A stretch of 64,000 nucleotides of DNA. It comes from Mycobacterium sp. E796 (GTDB lineage: Bacteria > Actinomycetota > Actinomycetes > Mycobacteriales > Mycobacteriaceae). Both the position numbers and the translations under genes were made by a program. This document shows, piece by piece, positions 38,420-50,859 of the stretch (its first letter is position 1; each line of letters begins with the position of its first letter). The DNA is taken from contig NZ_LZKK01000107.1 of assembly GCF_001672815.1 (NCBI RefSeq), forward strand, positions 1-64,000. Reading direction: 5' to 3'. The notes under the pieces were generated by a model. The model was not told the origin of the DNA. It did no database searches and saw nothing but the letters and a program-made list of their open reading frames with translations.

Positions 38420-38434
38420 CCGCGCGGCGGCTAA

Positions 38435-39370
<936 letters not shown>

Positions 39371-39371
39371 G

Positions 39372-41054
39372 TTGAACGTGAACGAGGAACTCGCCCCACC
39401 GGGTCCCCTGGCTCCGGGCGGGTTGCGGGTCACCGCGCTGGGCGGCATCAGCGAAATCGGCCGCAACATGACGGTTTTCGAGCACCTGGGCCGGCTGCTG
39501 ATCATCGACTGCGGGGTGATGTTCCCGACCCACGACGAGCCCGGCGTCGACCTGATCCTGCCGGACCTGCGCCACATCGAGGACCGCCTCGAGGACATCG
39601 AGGCGCTGGTGCTCACCCACGCGCACGAGGACCACATCGGCGCGATCCCGTTCCTGCTCAAGCTGCGCCCCGACATCCCGGTCGTCGGTTCGAAGTTCAC
39701 CCTCGCGCTGGTCGCCGCCAAATGTCGCGAGCACCGCATCAAGCCGGTCTTCGTCGAGGTCACCGAGGGACAGCGCAGCACGCACGGCGTCTTCCAGTGC
39801 CAGTACTTCGCCGTCAACCACTCCATCCCCGACGCCCTGGCCATCGCCGTGCACACCGGCGCCGGCACCGTGCTGCACACCGGTGACATCAAGCTCGACC
39901 AGCTGCCACTCGACGGCCGGCCCACCGACCTGCCCGGCATGTCCCGGCTGGGCGACGCGGGTGTAGACCTGTTCCTGTGCGACTCGACGAATTCGGAGAT
40001 CCCGGGCGTCGGCCCCTCGGAAAGCGAGGTCGGGCCGACGCTGCACCGGCTGATCCGGGGCGCCGACGGCCGCGTGATCGTGGCGTGCTTCGCCTCCAAC
40101 GTGGACCGGGTGCAGCAGATCATCGACGCCGCAGTGGCTTTGGGCCGGCGGGTGTCGTTCGTCGGGCGCTCCATGGTGCGCAACATGGGCATCGCCCGGG
40201 AGCTGGGTTTCCTGCGCGTGGACGATTCCGACCTGATCGACATCTCCGCCGCCGAGATGATGGCCCCCGAGCGGGTGGTGCTGATCACCACCGGCACGCA
40301 GGGCGAACCGATGTCCGCGCTGTCCCGGATGTCGCGCGGCGAGCACCGCAGCATCACGCTGACGGCCGAGGACCTGGTGATCCTGTCGTCGTCGCTGATA
40401 CCCGGCAACGAGGAGGCGGTGTACGGGGTCATCGACGAGCTGGCCAAGATCGGGGCCCGTGTCGTCACGAACCAGCAAGTGCGCGTTCACGTTTCCGGTC
40501 ACGCGTATGCGGGGGAGCTGCTCTTCCTCTACAACGGGGTGCGGCCGCGCAACGTGATGCCGGTCCACGGCACCTGGCGGATGCTGCGCGCCAACGCCAA
40601 GCTGGCGGCGCGCGCCGGCGTGCCCGAGGACTCGATCCTGTTGGCGGAGAACGGCGTCAGCGTCGACCTGATGGCGGGCAAGGCGAAGATCGCCGGGGCC
40701 GTGCCGGTCGGCAAGATGTTCGTCGACGGGCTGATCACCGGCGACGTCGGCGACATCACCCTGGGTGAGCGGCTCATCCTCTCGTCGGGATTCGTCGCGG
40801 TGATCGTGGTGGTGCAGCGCGGCACCGGGCGTCCGGCCGCTGCGCCGCAACTGCTTTCGCGGGGCTTCTCCGAAGACCCCAAGGCGCTCGAGCCCGCCAT
40901 GCGCAAGGTCGAGGCGGAGCTGGAGCAGCTGGCCGCCGACAACGTGACCGATCCCGTCCGCATCGCCCAGGGCGTGCGCCGCACGGTCGGCAAGTGGGTG
41001 GGCGAAACCTACCGCCGGCAGCCGATGATCGTGCCGACCATCATCGAGGTCTAG
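39372..41054 (+). CDS. rnj: Ribonuclease J
   Basis: A 560-residue beta-CASP metallo-beta-lactamase RNase with 5'-3' exonuclease and endonuclease activity, orthologous to Rv2752c. The metal motif HAHEDH is at residues 83-88, other ligands occur in VNHSIPDA and LHTGD, and the beta-CASP and C-terminal regions (HVSGHAYAG; GTWRMLRANA) are complete. It works with PNPase, encoded 37 kb away, in RNA decay and rRNA maturation. The start is probably the TTG at 39372, directly after the dapA stop; a GTG two codons later is the alternative. Its TAG stop shares CTAG with the convergent methyltransferase gene. Confidence 0.95.
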   Translation: MNVNEELAPPGPLAPGGLRVTALGGISEIGRNMTVFEHLGRLLIIDCGVMFPTHDEPGVDLILPDLRHIEDRLEDIEALVLTHAHEDHIGAIPFLLKLRPDIPVVGSKFTLALVAAKCREHRIKPVFVEVTEGQRSTHGVFQCQYFAVNHSIPDALAIAVHTGAGTVLHTGDIKLDQLPLDGRPTDLPGMSRLGDAGVDLFLCDSTNSEIPGVGPSESEVGPTLHRLIRGADGRVIVACFASNVDRVQQIIDAAVALGRRVSFVGRSMVRNMGIARELGFLRVDDSDLIDISAAEMMAPERVVLITTGTQGEPMSALSRMSRGEHRSITLTAEDLVILSSSLIPGNEEAVYGVIDELAKIGARVVTNQQVRVHVSGHAYAGELLFLYNGVRPRNVMPVHGTWRMLRANAKLAARAGVPEDSILLAENGVSVDLMAGKAKIAGAVPVGKMFVDGLITGDVGDITLGERLILSSGFVAVIVVVQRGTGRPAAAPQLLSRGFSEDPKALEPAMRKVEAELEQLAADNVTDPVRIAQGVRRTVGKWVGETYRRQPMIVPTIIEV

Positions 41055-41923
41055 CTCTTCTCGGCGTACGCCGACCATTCCAGTTGCGAGGCACCGAGTT
41101 TGCGCCCGGCGGGCCGCACGTAGCGCGCCACGAGCTCGTCGGGGCCGGCCTGCTCCACCAGCCGCCAGCCGTATTCGCCGACGAACCCGGCGACCTGGTC
41201 GGGGTTTAGGCCCCAGTGCCACAGCTGGTGACGCTCGCGGACGTTCCGGTACAGCGTGCGGGTGCCGTACCGATGGCTGCCGTCGATGAAATCCCGCCGG
41301 ACGTAAGTGAATACGATCCGGCTGCCGGGCGCGGCCGCACGCAGGCCCTCCAGGGTGCGCCGGACGCCGTCCTCGGTCAGGTACTGGGTGACGCCTTCCC
41401 ACACGAAGAACGCCCGGTAGTCGGGGCGATAGCCGTGCTCGGCCAGCGAGGTGAGCAGGTCGTCGCGCTCGAAGTCCAGCGCCACCAACCGAACCGACAG
41501 CGGTGGCTCACCGAGCACCCGGCGCACCGTCTTGGCCTTGCGCGCAATGTTGACCGGCAGGTCCACCTCGAAGACCGGGATGCGCGCCCGCCGGGTCAGC
41601 CGGTAGGCCAGCGTGTCCAGGCCCGCCCCGAGGACGACGACGGCGTCGATGTCTCCCAGCGCCGCCGCGATCTTGTCGTCGATGAAGCGCTTGCGGCAGG
41701 CCAGATTCGCCCACAGGCCGGGGCCGGTGAACTCGGAGCCGCGGATCATCAGGCGGCGGGCCGGGCCCCAGCGCGTCGCGCCGGCGAGCAATCGCAGCGG
41801 GCGCGGCAGGAATAGTTCCGCGAGGTCGTCGTCCACCAGCCGGCGCCCGGCCGGCTCGTTGTGTTCGACGGCGGCCAACACCATGGGGCCGAACGCCGTC
41901 TGCGCCGCGGGATTTCGCGCCAT
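41051..41923 (-). CDS. SAM-dependent methyltransferase (LCM/PPM family)
   Basis: A 290-residue putative S-adenosylmethionine-dependent methyltransferase of the leucine carboxyl methyltransferase-like family expanded in mycobacteria (Rv2751 by position). The SAM motif is VVVLGAGLDTLAYRL (about residues 94-108), and FFVWEGVTQYLTEDGV (about 171-186) is the family's second signature. The substrate is unknown. It is the last gene of a minus-strand operon with the SDR and the small monooxygenase (6-base gap to the SDR stop). The stop codon overlaps that of rnj. Confidence 0.87.
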   Translation of the reverse strand: MARNPAAQTAFGPMVLAAVEHNEPAGRRLVDDDLAELFLPRPLRLLAGATRWGPARRLMIRGSEFTGPGLWANLACRKRFIDDKIAAALGDIDAVVVLGAGLDTLAYRLTRRARIPVFEVDLPVNIARKAKTVRRVLGEPPLSVRLVALDFERDDLLTSLAEHGYRPDYRAFFVWEGVTQYLTEDGVRRTLEGLRAAAPGSRIVFTYVRRDFIDGSHRYGTRTLYRNVRERHQLWHWGLNPDQVAGFVGEYGWRLVEQAGPDELVARYVRPAGRKLGASQLEWSAYAEKS

Positions 41924-41929
41924 GAGCGA

Positions 41930-42754
41930 CTACTTGTTCAAGAAGCCTGCATCGACGGGCAAGGTGACGCCGGTGATGTAGCGGGCCTGGTCGGAGACCA
42001 GCCACGCCACCGCGTTGGCGATGTCTTCGGCCTGCAGCACTTCCACCGGTAGCGCGTTGCCCAGGCTGCGCGGCTGGTCGGTCTGGGACGCCATCTTGGC
42101 GAGCCACTCCCGCGTGAACTCGTTGTTGATCATCGGGGTTTCGACACCCGTCGGATGGATCGAATTGACCCGGATGTTTTGGCCCGCAAGCAGATTCGCG
42201 TATACCCGCATCAGCCCCACCACGCCGTGCTTGGCGGCCGCGTAGCCGACCGAGCCGGCGTCGGGACTGCCCACCCCGGCCAGCCCGGCGGCCGAACTGA
42301 TCAGCACGATCGACCCGCCGCTGCCCTGCTTGACCATGGGCGATATCGCGACCTTGATCGTGTTGTAGACGCCGGTGAGGTTGACGTCGATGACGTCGCG
42401 CCAGCCGTCGTCACCGGATGCCATCGGGGCGATGCCGGCGTTGGCGACCACGATGTCCAGCCGGCCGAATTCGTCGAGGCCGGCCCGCACCGCGGCGGAA
42501 AGCGATTCGCGATCGCGGACGTCGGCCTGCTTGGCGACGATGCGGGCGCCGGTGTCCTCGACGAGCTTCACGGTCGCCGCCAGGTCCTCCGGGGTGGCCA
42601 GGGGATAGGGGACGCTGGCGATCTGCTCGCACAGGTCGACCGCGATGATGTTCGCGCCGTCGGTGGCCAGCCGCACCGCGTGCGCGCGGCCCTGGCCGCG
42701 GGCGGCCCCGGTGATCAGCGCGACCTTTCCTTGCAGCGGGGCGTTACCACTCAC
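41930..42754 (-). CDS. Mycofactocin-type short-chain dehydrogenase
   Basis: A 274-residue SDR (Rv2750 by position). The cofactor motif [19 protein letters not shown] (about residues 8-26) and VDLC after the second strand are characteristic of the mycofactocin-coupled SDR subgroup, which holds nicotinamide tightly and passes electrons to mycofactocin. NAGIAP (about 96-101), the active Ser, and YAAAKHG (about 168-174, Tyr-Lys) are present. Likely an alcohol dehydrogenase; the substrate is unknown. GTG start overlaps the stop of the upstream monooxygenase gene by 4 bases. Confidence 0.88.
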   Translation of the reverse strand: MSGNAPLQGKVALITGAARGQGRAHAVRLATDGANIIAVDLCEQIASVPYPLATPEDLAATVKLVEDTGARIVAKQADVRDRESLSAAVRAGLDEFGRLDIVVANAGIAPMASGDDGWRDVIDVNLTGVYNTIKVAISPMVKQGSGGSIVLISSAAGLAGVGSPDAGSVGYAAAKHGVVGLMRVYANLLAGQNIRVNSIHPTGVETPMINNEFTREWLAKMASQTDQPRSLGNALPVEVLQAEDIANAVAWLVSDQARYITGVTLPVDAGFLNK

Positions 42755-43065
42755 GCGCGCAGCTGTCCCTTGTCCGGGTCGCCGGCGGGAATCGGCTGCA
42801 GCATCTTGATGTCCGGCGCGCCGGCCAGGTGCTCGCCGGCCGCCGTGAACAGCTTGGTGATCGCCGGGGCGGTGCTGTGCACCTTGAGTGCTTCCTCGTC
42901 GGCCCACTGCTCGACGAAGACGAAGGTCTCGCCGGTCTGGTGCAGCGAATACAGCTGGCAGCCGGGCTCCTCGTGCACTTCCGATACCGCAGTGGTCAGG
43001 ATGTCGCGGACGGTGTCGACCGATTCGGGTTTGACGGTCATGGTGGCGACGACGACGACGGGCAT
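42751..43065 (-). CDS. Antibiotic biosynthesis monooxygenase (ABM) domain protein
   Basis: A 104-residue dimeric alpha/beta-barrel (ABM/YgiN-like) protein, same length as Rv2749. Family features are [31 protein letters not shown] and [13 protein letters not shown]. Relatives act as quinol monooxygenases or oxygen-using enzymes without cofactor. It leads an operon with the SDR and methyltransferase genes. The ATG at 43065 is preceded by AGGAGG on the minus strand; a longer upstream reading (21 residues) has no family support. Confidence 0.87.
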   Translation of the reverse strand: MPVVVVATMTVKPESVDTVRDILTTAVSEVHEEPGCQLYSLHQTGETFVFVEQWADEEALKVHSTAPAITKLFTAAGEHLAGAPDIKMLQPIPAGDPDKGQLRA

Positions 43066-43223
43066 GCTCAGGGCCTCCTGGGGGTGAGAGGGGTGGGTGA
43101 CGGCATGACGTAGATCACCGCTAGTCACCCTACCCAGGCCCGATCAGCGGCATCGCCCGCCCGCCGATGGTTACCAGTGTGGCGGGTGGTGTAGATGAGG
43201 CTTTTGCGACTACTCTGAGCGTC

Positions 43224-45719
<2,496 letters not shown>

Positions 45720-45720
45720 C

Positions 45721-45780
45721 GCGAGCAGACGCAAAAGCGCCCAATTCCTCGGCGTGTCGGGGGCTTTTGTGTCTGCTCGC
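45721..45780. terminator. Long-stem bidirectional terminator between ftsK and argA
   Basis: A nearly perfect inverted repeat with 22-nt arms: 45721-45742 (begins GCGAGCAGACGCAAAAGC) and 45759-45780 (ends TTTGTGTCTGCTCGC), separated by a 16-nt loop. It begins one base after the ftsK stop and ends 4 bases before the argA stop on the other strand. The AAAA/TTTT stretches within the arms give each strand a U-rich 3' half. Its position between converging genes fits a bidirectional terminator. Confidence 0.8.
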
Positions 45781-45784
45781 GGGG

Positions 45785-46303
45785 TTAAAGCACCAACAGC
45801 ATCCGGGAGTTGCCCAGGATGTTGGGTTTGACGTAGCTCAGGTCCAGGAACTCGGCGACACCGATGTCGTAGGAGCGGCACATCTCCTCGTACACCTCGG
45901 CGGTGACCGGCGTGCCCTCGATCTCGGTGAACCCGTGCCGGCCGAAGAACTCGGTCTCGAACGTCAGCACGAACAGCCGCTCCAGCTGCAACTCGCGCGC
46001 GACCTCCAGTAGCCGGTTGACGATCGCGTGGCCGATGCCCTGGCCGGTCACCGACGGGTCGACGGCGACGGTGCGGATCTCGCCGAGGTCCGACCACAGC
46101 ACGTGCAGCGCCCCGCAGCCGACCACCTTGCCGTCGGCGTCCTCGGCCACCCAGAACTCCTGGACGGCCTCGTACAGCGTCACCAGGTTCTTTTCCAGCA
46201 GGATGCGCCCGGCGTAGGTGTCGACGAGGTGTTTGATCGCGGGAACATCCGACGTTCGTGCGCGCCGGACCACGGGCAAGCGGTCGCGTGAGCTTTCGGT
46301 CAC
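45785..46303 (-). CDS. argA: L-glutamate N-acetyltransferase (GNAT)
   Basis: A 172-residue GNAT enzyme orthologous to Rv2747, the unusual short L-glutamate alpha-N-acetyltransferase that starts arginine biosynthesis in mycobacteria. The acetyl-CoA motif is VDPSVTGQGIGHAIVNRLLE (about residues 81-100), with FGRHGFTEIEGTPVT after it and a conserved C-terminus KPNILGNSRMLLVL. GTG 46303 is preferred to an ATG 18 bases upstream: it matches the MTE-type start of the orthologue and lies 5 nt after a TACTGT box (minus strand, 46309-46314), in which the upstream ATG would be unusable. Confidence 0.92.
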   Translation of the reverse strand: MTESSRDRLPVVRRARTSDVPAIKHLVDTYAGRILLEKNLVTLYEAVQEFWVAEDADGKVVGCGALHVLWSDLGEIRTVAVDPSVTGQGIGHAIVNRLLEVARELQLERLFVLTFETEFFGRHGFTEIEGTPVTAEVYEEMCRSYDIGVAEFLDLSYVKPNILGNSRMLLVL

Positions 46304-46359
46304 GGGTAACAGTATCGGCAACGGCGAAGGGAGCGCTGGTCAACGGTTATTCTGATGCC

Positions 46360-46959
46360 GTGTCGGCACAGCCTGAAACGCCCGGGATGGCTGGCCGCGC
46401 CCGCATCGCCAACCTGGCCAACGTCCTCACGCTGCTGCGGCTGGTGCTGGTCCCCGTCTTCCTGTTCGCGTTGTTCACCGGCGACGGTCACCAAATCGTC
46501 GGGCGCGTAGTCGCTTTCGTGATTTTCGCCGTCGCCTGCCTGACCGACCGGTTCGACGGTTTGTTGGCCCGCAACTACGGAATGGCGACCGAATTCGGCG
46601 CGTTCGTCGATCCGATCGCGGACAAGGCGCTGATCGGGTCGGCGCTGATCGGTCTGTCGATGCTAGGCGACCTGCCGTGGTGGGTCACTGTGGTGATCAT
46701 GGCCCGCGAGGTCGTCGTCACGCTGCTGCGGCTGGCCGTGATCCGCCGCGGCGTCATCCCGGCGAGCTGGGGCGGCAAGCTCAAGACGGTGGTTCAGGCG
46801 CTGGCGATCGGCCTGTTCGTGCTCCCGCTGACGGGACCGTTCCGGGTGGTGGCGGCGGTGGTGATGGGTATCGCGATCGTGCTCACGGTGGTGACCGGCA
46901 TCGACTACGTCGTCGCGACGATCAGGACCGTCAGGCGAGTTCGCCAGACGACCGGCTGA
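46360..46959 (+). CDS. pgsA3: CDP-alcohol phosphatidyltransferase (PgsA3)
   Basis: A 199-residue integral membrane enzyme, orthologous to Rv2746c, annotated as phosphatidylglycerophosphate synthase. The CDP-alcohol phosphatidyltransferase signature D-x2-D-G-x2-A-R-x8-G-x3-D-x3-D is read as DRFDGLLARNYG then EFGAFVDPIADK (about residues 63-94). About five to six membrane helices are predicted by eye. The GTG at 46360 is selected because TATTCT (46348-46353) lies 6 nt upstream, a leaderless start; the frame is open further upstream but would cross the promoter of the divergent argA. Confidence 0.9.
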   Translation: MSAQPETPGMAGRARIANLANVLTLLRLVLVPVFLFALFTGDGHQIVGRVVAFVIFAVACLTDRFDGLLARNYGMATEFGAFVDPIADKALIGSALIGLSMLGDLPWWVTVVIMAREVVVTLLRLAVIRRGVIPASWGGKLKTVVQALAIGLFVLPLTGPFRVVAAVVMGIAIVLTVVTGIDYVVATIRTVRRVRQTTG

Positions 46960-47062
46960 ACGGGAACCAGGCCGCCCTCGGCGGCGTTGACCCTTATGAG
47001 TGCCTGCTGAATGGGGTCTGTTTTTCGTGCTGAGCAGGGCTGACTGGACTAAGGAGGGCGGG

Positions 47063-47398
47063 ATGCCGCCATTGATGCGCGAGGTCATCGGCGACGTGTT
47101 GCGCCGGGCCAGGACGTCACAGGGCCGGACGCTGCGGGAGGTCTCGGATTCGGCACGGGTGAGCCTCGGATATCTCTCGGAGGTGGAGCGCGGCCGCAAG
47201 GAGCCGTCCAGCGAGCTGCTCAACGCGATCTGCGACGCGCTGCAGGTGCCGCTGTCGGCGGTCCTCACCGGCGCCGGGGAGCGGATGGCCAGCGCGGAAC
47301 ACGCGGCCCACAACGCCGCGACCGCCGGGGCGAGCAGCACCATCGACGCCAGCACCAAGGTCGTCATTCCGCCGGTGGCCTCGCTGGCCGTGGCCTAG
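47063..47398 (+). CDS. clgR: Transcriptional regulator ClgR
   Basis: A 111-residue XRE-type helix-turn-helix protein, orthologous to Rv2745c. The DNA-binding domain (about residues 10-65) has [20 protein letters not shown] and [15 protein letters not shown]. ClgR activates clp protease genes and the psp envelope-stress operon in mycobacteria. The C-terminus SLAVA resembles hydrophobic Clp degrons, which fits known Clp-dependent turnover of ClgR proteins. The ATG at 47063 is fixed by a perfect AAGGAGG site (47051-47057). It is followed by pspA and pspM. Confidence 0.94.
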   Translation: MPPLMREVIGDVLRRARTSQGRTLREVSDSARVSLGYLSEVERGRKEPSSELLNAICDALQVPLSAVLTGAGERMASAEHAAHNAATAGASSTIDASTKVVIPPVASLAVA

Positions 47399-47514
47399 CC
47401 CGAACGCGCCAGGGGGGCGGATCCCGCGCAGGGGTGGGGCGATCGTCGCCGACCCATTAAATTGAGCGGCAGGGCGCCTGCCCGGCATACGAGAAGCGAA
47501 GGTGGAGCTGACTG

Positions 47515-48333
47515 ATGGCCAATCCGTTCGTCAAGGCGTGGAAATACCTGATGGCGCTCTTCAACGCCAAGATTGACGAGCACGCCGACCCCAAAGTGCA
47601 GATCCAGCAGGCCATCGAGGAGGCGCAGCGCCAGCACCAGGCGCTGACCCAGCAGGCGGCGCAGGTGATCGGTAACCAGCGCCAACTCGAGATGCGGCTC
47701 AACCGGCAGCTGGCGGACATCGAAAAGCTCCAGGTCAACGTCCGCCAGGCGCTGACGCTGGCCGACCAGGCCACCGGCGCGGGCGACGCCGCCAAGGCCG
47801 CCGAGTACAACAACGCCGCTGAGGCGTTCGCGGCGCAGCTGGTGACCGCCGAGCAGAGCGTCGAAGACCTCAAGACGCTGCACGACCAGGCGCTGTCCGC
47901 CGCGGCCCAGGCCAAGAAGGCCGTCGAACAGAACTCGATGGTTCTGCAACAGAAGATCGCCGAGCGCACCAAGCTGCTCAGCCAGCTCGAGCAGGCCAAG
48001 ATGCAGGAACAGGTCAGCGCGTCGCTGCGCTCGATGAGCGAGATCGCCGCCCCGGGCACCACCCCGAACCTCGACGAGGTCCGCGAGAAGATCGAACGCC
48101 GCTACGCCAACGCGATCGGGTCGGCTGAACTCGCCCAGGGCTCCGTGCAGGGCCGCATGCTCGAGGTCGAGCAGGCCGGCATCCAGATGGCCGGCCATTC
48201 CCGGCTCGAGCAGATTCGCGCGTCGATGCGCGGCGACGCGCTGCCGGCGGGTGGGACGCCCGCCGCCGGGGCCACTCCGGCGCCCGCCGAGAGCGCCGGC
48301 GGTCAGGTCGTCGAGAAGCCCTTTGGTCAGTAA
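47515..48333 (+). CDS. pspA: Phage-shock protein A (35 kDa antigen homologue)
   Basis: A 272-residue PspA/IM30 protein, orthologous to Rv2744c (35 kDa alanine-rich protein). The N-terminal helix ([19 protein letters not shown]) can insert at membranes, followed by a long coiled coil (about residues 25-225) and a Pro/Ala-rich tail. PspA oligomers stabilise damaged cytoplasmic membrane. In M. tuberculosis it interacts with ClgR and the membrane protein encoded next. Start ATG with GGTGGAG upstream; the gap to clgR is 116 bases, so an additional promoter may exist. Confidence 0.95.
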   Translation: MANPFVKAWKYLMALFNAKIDEHADPKVQIQQAIEEAQRQHQALTQQAAQVIGNQRQLEMRLNRQLADIEKLQVNVRQALTLADQATGAGDAAKAAEYNNAAEAFAAQLVTAEQSVEDLKTLHDQALSAAAQAKKAVEQNSMVLQQKIAERTKLLSQLEQAKMQEQVSASLRSMSEIAAPGTTPNLDEVREKIERRYANAIGSAELAQGSVQGRMLEVEQAGIQMAGHSRLEQIRASMRGDALPAGGTPAAGATPAPAESAGGQVVEKPFGQ

Positions 48334-48351
48334 CGCCGCGGACGGTTCGCG

Positions 48352-49161
48352 ATGGCGGTGAAAGCGGCCCAGCGTTCGCCATGGCGGGCGGCGTTGCAGC
48401 GCGGATTGGACACCGCCGCAGACCTTTCCGACTTCGTCGCCCAAAAGATCAGCGCCGCCGCCGATCCGCGGGCGCGGTTGCTGCGCCGCCGGCGCCGCGC
48501 CCTGCGCTGGGGTGTGATCTTCGGCGTCGGCTGCCTGTTTTGGATCGTGGTGACGGGCGTGCTGGCGGCGTGGGGCTGGTTCGCGCTGCTGCTGGAGGTC
48601 ACCGGCGCCATCGCGGTCGTGCTGGCGATCCCGGCGACGCTGTTGCTGCTGCGGTACCGCTGGCTGCGCGCCGAGCCGCTGCCGGCACAGCGGCCCGCCA
48701 ACACCCGCCGGCTGCCGCCGCCGGGCTCCGCCGCGCGGCCCGCGATGTACGCGCTGGGCGCGTCCGAGCGTGGGTTCGTCTCGCTGTTGGGCGTGATCGA
48801 GCGCGGCGCCATGCTGCCGGCCGACGAGATCCGTGATCTGACCGCCGCGGCCCGCAAAACCTCTTCGGCGATGGCGGCCACCGCCGCCGAGGTGGTGTCG
48901 ATGGAGCGGGCGGCGCAGTACGCCGAGTCGTCGCGGTCGTATCTGGTGCCCACCATCAACGCGTTCACCTCGCAGTTGAGCGCCGGCGTGCGTCAGTACA
49001 ACGAAATGGTCACCGCCGCAGCGCAATTGGTGTCATCGGCGAACGGCGACGGCGCCGGTGCGGCGCACCAGCGCTACCGCGATGAGCTGGTCGGCGCGAC
49101 CGATCGCCTGCTGGGTTGGGCGCAGGCGTTCGACGAGCTGGGCGGGTTGCCGAAGGCCTAG
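48352..49161 (+). CDS. pspM: Psp-system membrane protein PspM
   Basis: A 269-residue membrane protein equivalent to Rv2743c. Two adjacent transmembrane segments lie at about residues 47-70 and 74-98, following a very basic stretch (RRRRRALRW). The C-terminal half is soluble and helical. It anchors PspA at the membrane and completes the clgR-pspA-pspM stress operon (18-base gap after pspA). In M. tuberculosis a further gene (Rv2742c, PspN) follows; here the next gene on the other strand is ephG, and no PspN frame is apparent. Confidence 0.85.
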   Translation: MAVKAAQRSPWRAALQRGLDTAADLSDFVAQKISAAADPRARLLRRRRRALRWGVIFGVGCLFWIVVTGVLAAWGWFALLLEVTGAIAVVLAIPATLLLLRYRWLRAEPLPAQRPANTRRLPPPGSAARPAMYALGASERGFVSLLGVIERGAMLPADEIRDLTAAARKTSSAMAATAAEVVSMERAAQYAESSRSYLVPTINAFTSQLSAGVRQYNEMVTAAAQLVSSANGDGAGAAHQRYRDELVGATDRLLGWAQAFDELGGLPKA

Positions 49162-49183
49162 AACGCCTAGAACGCCTAGAACG
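49157..49183. repeat. Short CCTAGAACG direct repeats between convergent genes
   Basis: CCTAGAACG occurs three times in a row with a 10-base period at the junction of pspM and ephG. The repeated CTAG gives a stop codon on both strands, so the repeat provides several in-frame and out-of-frame stops for the two converging genes. Confidence 0.7.
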
Positions 49184-49607
49184 AAGCCTTCAGCGACGGC
49201 ACGACCAGCGCCGCCAGGCCACGCAGCGTCGCCTTGAACATGTCGAAGAAGTCAAAGTAGTCCCGCCACAGCGTGATTCGCCCGTTGTGCACCTCGAACA
49301 CGCCGCAGACCCAGAACTGCAGCCGCAGCGGGCCGACGATCAGCGCGTCGGTGCGCTCGGTGAGCACCGCGGCGCCGTCGGCGGCGATGCGGTGGATCTT
49401 CACCTCGAACGCCCCGCGGCCCTCCATCGCGCGGAACAGCTTGATCGCCCGGTCGCGGCCGCGGATCGTGGGCAGGCCGACGTTCTCGTAGACGAGGTTG
49501 TCGTCCAGCGCGGCCTCGGCGGCCTCGAGGTCCGAATCTTGAAGCGCGTTCAGGAAACCCTCGACCGTGCGGGTGTTCGCGACGCCTGTGTCAGTCAGCT
49601 CGGTCAT
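49176..49607 (-). CDS. ephG: Limonene-1,2-epoxide hydrolase-like EphG
   Basis: A 143-residue NTF2/SnoaL-fold epoxide hydrolase, orthologous to Rv2740 (EphG), for which cholesterol-derived and fatty epoxides have been discussed as substrates. The limonene epoxide hydrolase catalytic Asp-Arg-Asp set is suggested by LTERTDALIVG and by FEVHNGRITLWRDYFD (about residues 108-123). Starts ATG 49607, 7 nt after TAGGCT (minus strand, 49615-49620), so probably leaderless. The C-terminus LVVPSLKASF matches the orthologue. Confidence 0.92.
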   Translation of the reverse strand: MTELTDTGVANTRTVEGFLNALQDSDLEAAEAALDDNLVYENVGLPTIRGRDRAIKLFRAMEGRGAFEVKIHRIAADGAAVLTERTDALIVGPLRLQFWVCGVFEVHNGRITLWRDYFDFFDMFKATLRGLAALVVPSLKASF

Positions 49608-49670
49608 GGCCGCCAGCCTATTCGACCGGGGCTGTGCGTGGCGGCGCTGCGCTGTGGCAGGGTGGGGTCG

Positions 49671-50837
49671 ATGCGCGTCGCCGTGGTCGCCGGGCCGGAT
49701 CCCGGGCACTCGTTCCCCGCGATCGCGCTGTGCCAGCGCTTCGTCGAGGCGGGCGATCGGCCCACCCTGTTCACCGGCGCGGAATGGACCGACGCCGCCC
49801 GCGCGGTCGGCATCGAGGCCGCCGAGTTGGACGGGCTGGCCGCCACCGACGAGGACATCGACGCCGGCGCCCGGATTCATCGCCGCGCCGCGCGGATGGC
49901 CGTGCTCAACGTCCCGGCGCTGCGCGACTTGGCGCCCGACCTGGTGGTCTCCGACGTCATCACCGCGGGCGGCGGGATGGCCGCCGAGCTGCTGGGGATC
50001 CCGTGGATCGAGCTCAACCCGCATCCGCTGTACCTGCCGTCGAAGGGGCTGCCGCCGATCGGCAGCGGGCTGGCGCCGGGCACCGGCTTCCGCGGCCGGC
50101 TGCGCGATGCCGGCATGCGGGCGCTGACGGGACGATCCTGGCGCGCCGGCATCAAGCAGCGCGCGGCCGCCCGGCTCGAGATCGGCCTGCCCGCCGTCGA
50201 CCCGGGGCCGCTGCGCCGCCTGATCGCCACGCTGCCCGCCCTCGAGGTGCCGCGCCCGGACTGGCCGGAGGAGGCCGTCGTCGTCGGGCCGCTGCACTTC
50301 GAGCCCACCGATCGGGTTCTCGAGGTCCCGCCCGGCCCCGGGCCGGTGGTGGTGGTCGCGCCGTCGACCGCGTCGACCGGGACGTCGGGCCTGGCCGAAG
50401 CCGCGCTGCAGTGCCTGATACCCGGGGAGACGCTGCCTGCGGGCTCGCGCCTGGTGGTCTCGCGGCTGGGCGGGGCGGAGCTGACGCTGCCGCCGTACGC
50501 GGTGGCCGGCCTGGGGCGCCAGTCCGACCTGCTGGCGCACGCCGACCTGATGATCTGCGGCGGCGGTCACGGGATCGTGAGCAAGACGCTGCTGGCCGGC
50601 GTGCCGCTGGTCGTGGTCCCCGGGGGCGGGGACCAGTGGGAGATGGCCAACCGGGTGGTGCGCCAGGGGAGCGGACGGCTGATCCGGCCGCTGACCGCCG
50701 ACGCGCTGGTGGCCGCCGTGGGTGAGGTGCTGTCGTCGCCCGGCTACCGCGACGCCGCGCGCCAGGCCGCCGCCGGCATTGCCGACGTCGCCGACCCGGT
50801 GCGGGTGTGCCGCGAAGCGCTGGCTTTAGCGGGGTAG
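49671..50837 (+). CDS. GT-B glycosyltransferase (Rv2739c-like)
   Basis: A 388-residue GT1/UGT-like protein, the same length as Rv2739c. The N-terminal part begins MRVAVVAGPDPGHSFPAIAL, and the nucleotide-sugar motif is GGGHGIVSKTLLAGVPLVVV followed by PGGGDQWEMANRV (about residues 301-334). The usual double His of the signature is reduced to GGGHG. Acceptor and sugar are unknown. The ATG at 49671 is taken from the orthologue length. Its start is 63 bases from the divergent ephG start. Confidence 0.85.
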   Translation: MRVAVVAGPDPGHSFPAIALCQRFVEAGDRPTLFTGAEWTDAARAVGIEAAELDGLAATDEDIDAGARIHRRAARMAVLNVPALRDLAPDLVVSDVITAGGGMAAELLGIPWIELNPHPLYLPSKGLPPIGSGLAPGTGFRGRLRDAGMRALTGRSWRAGIKQRAAARLEIGLPAVDPGPLRRLIATLPALEVPRPDWPEEAVVVGPLHFEPTDRVLEVPPGPGPVVVVAPSTASTGTSGLAEAALQCLIPGETLPAGSRLVVSRLGGAELTLPPYAVAGLGRQSDLLAHADLMICGGGHGIVSKTLLAGVPLVVVPGGGDQWEMANRVVRQGSGRLIRPLTADALVAAVGEVLSSPGYRDAARQAAAGIADVADPVRVCREALALAG

Positions 50838-50859
50838 CTCCGTGGGTATGTTGGCGAGC

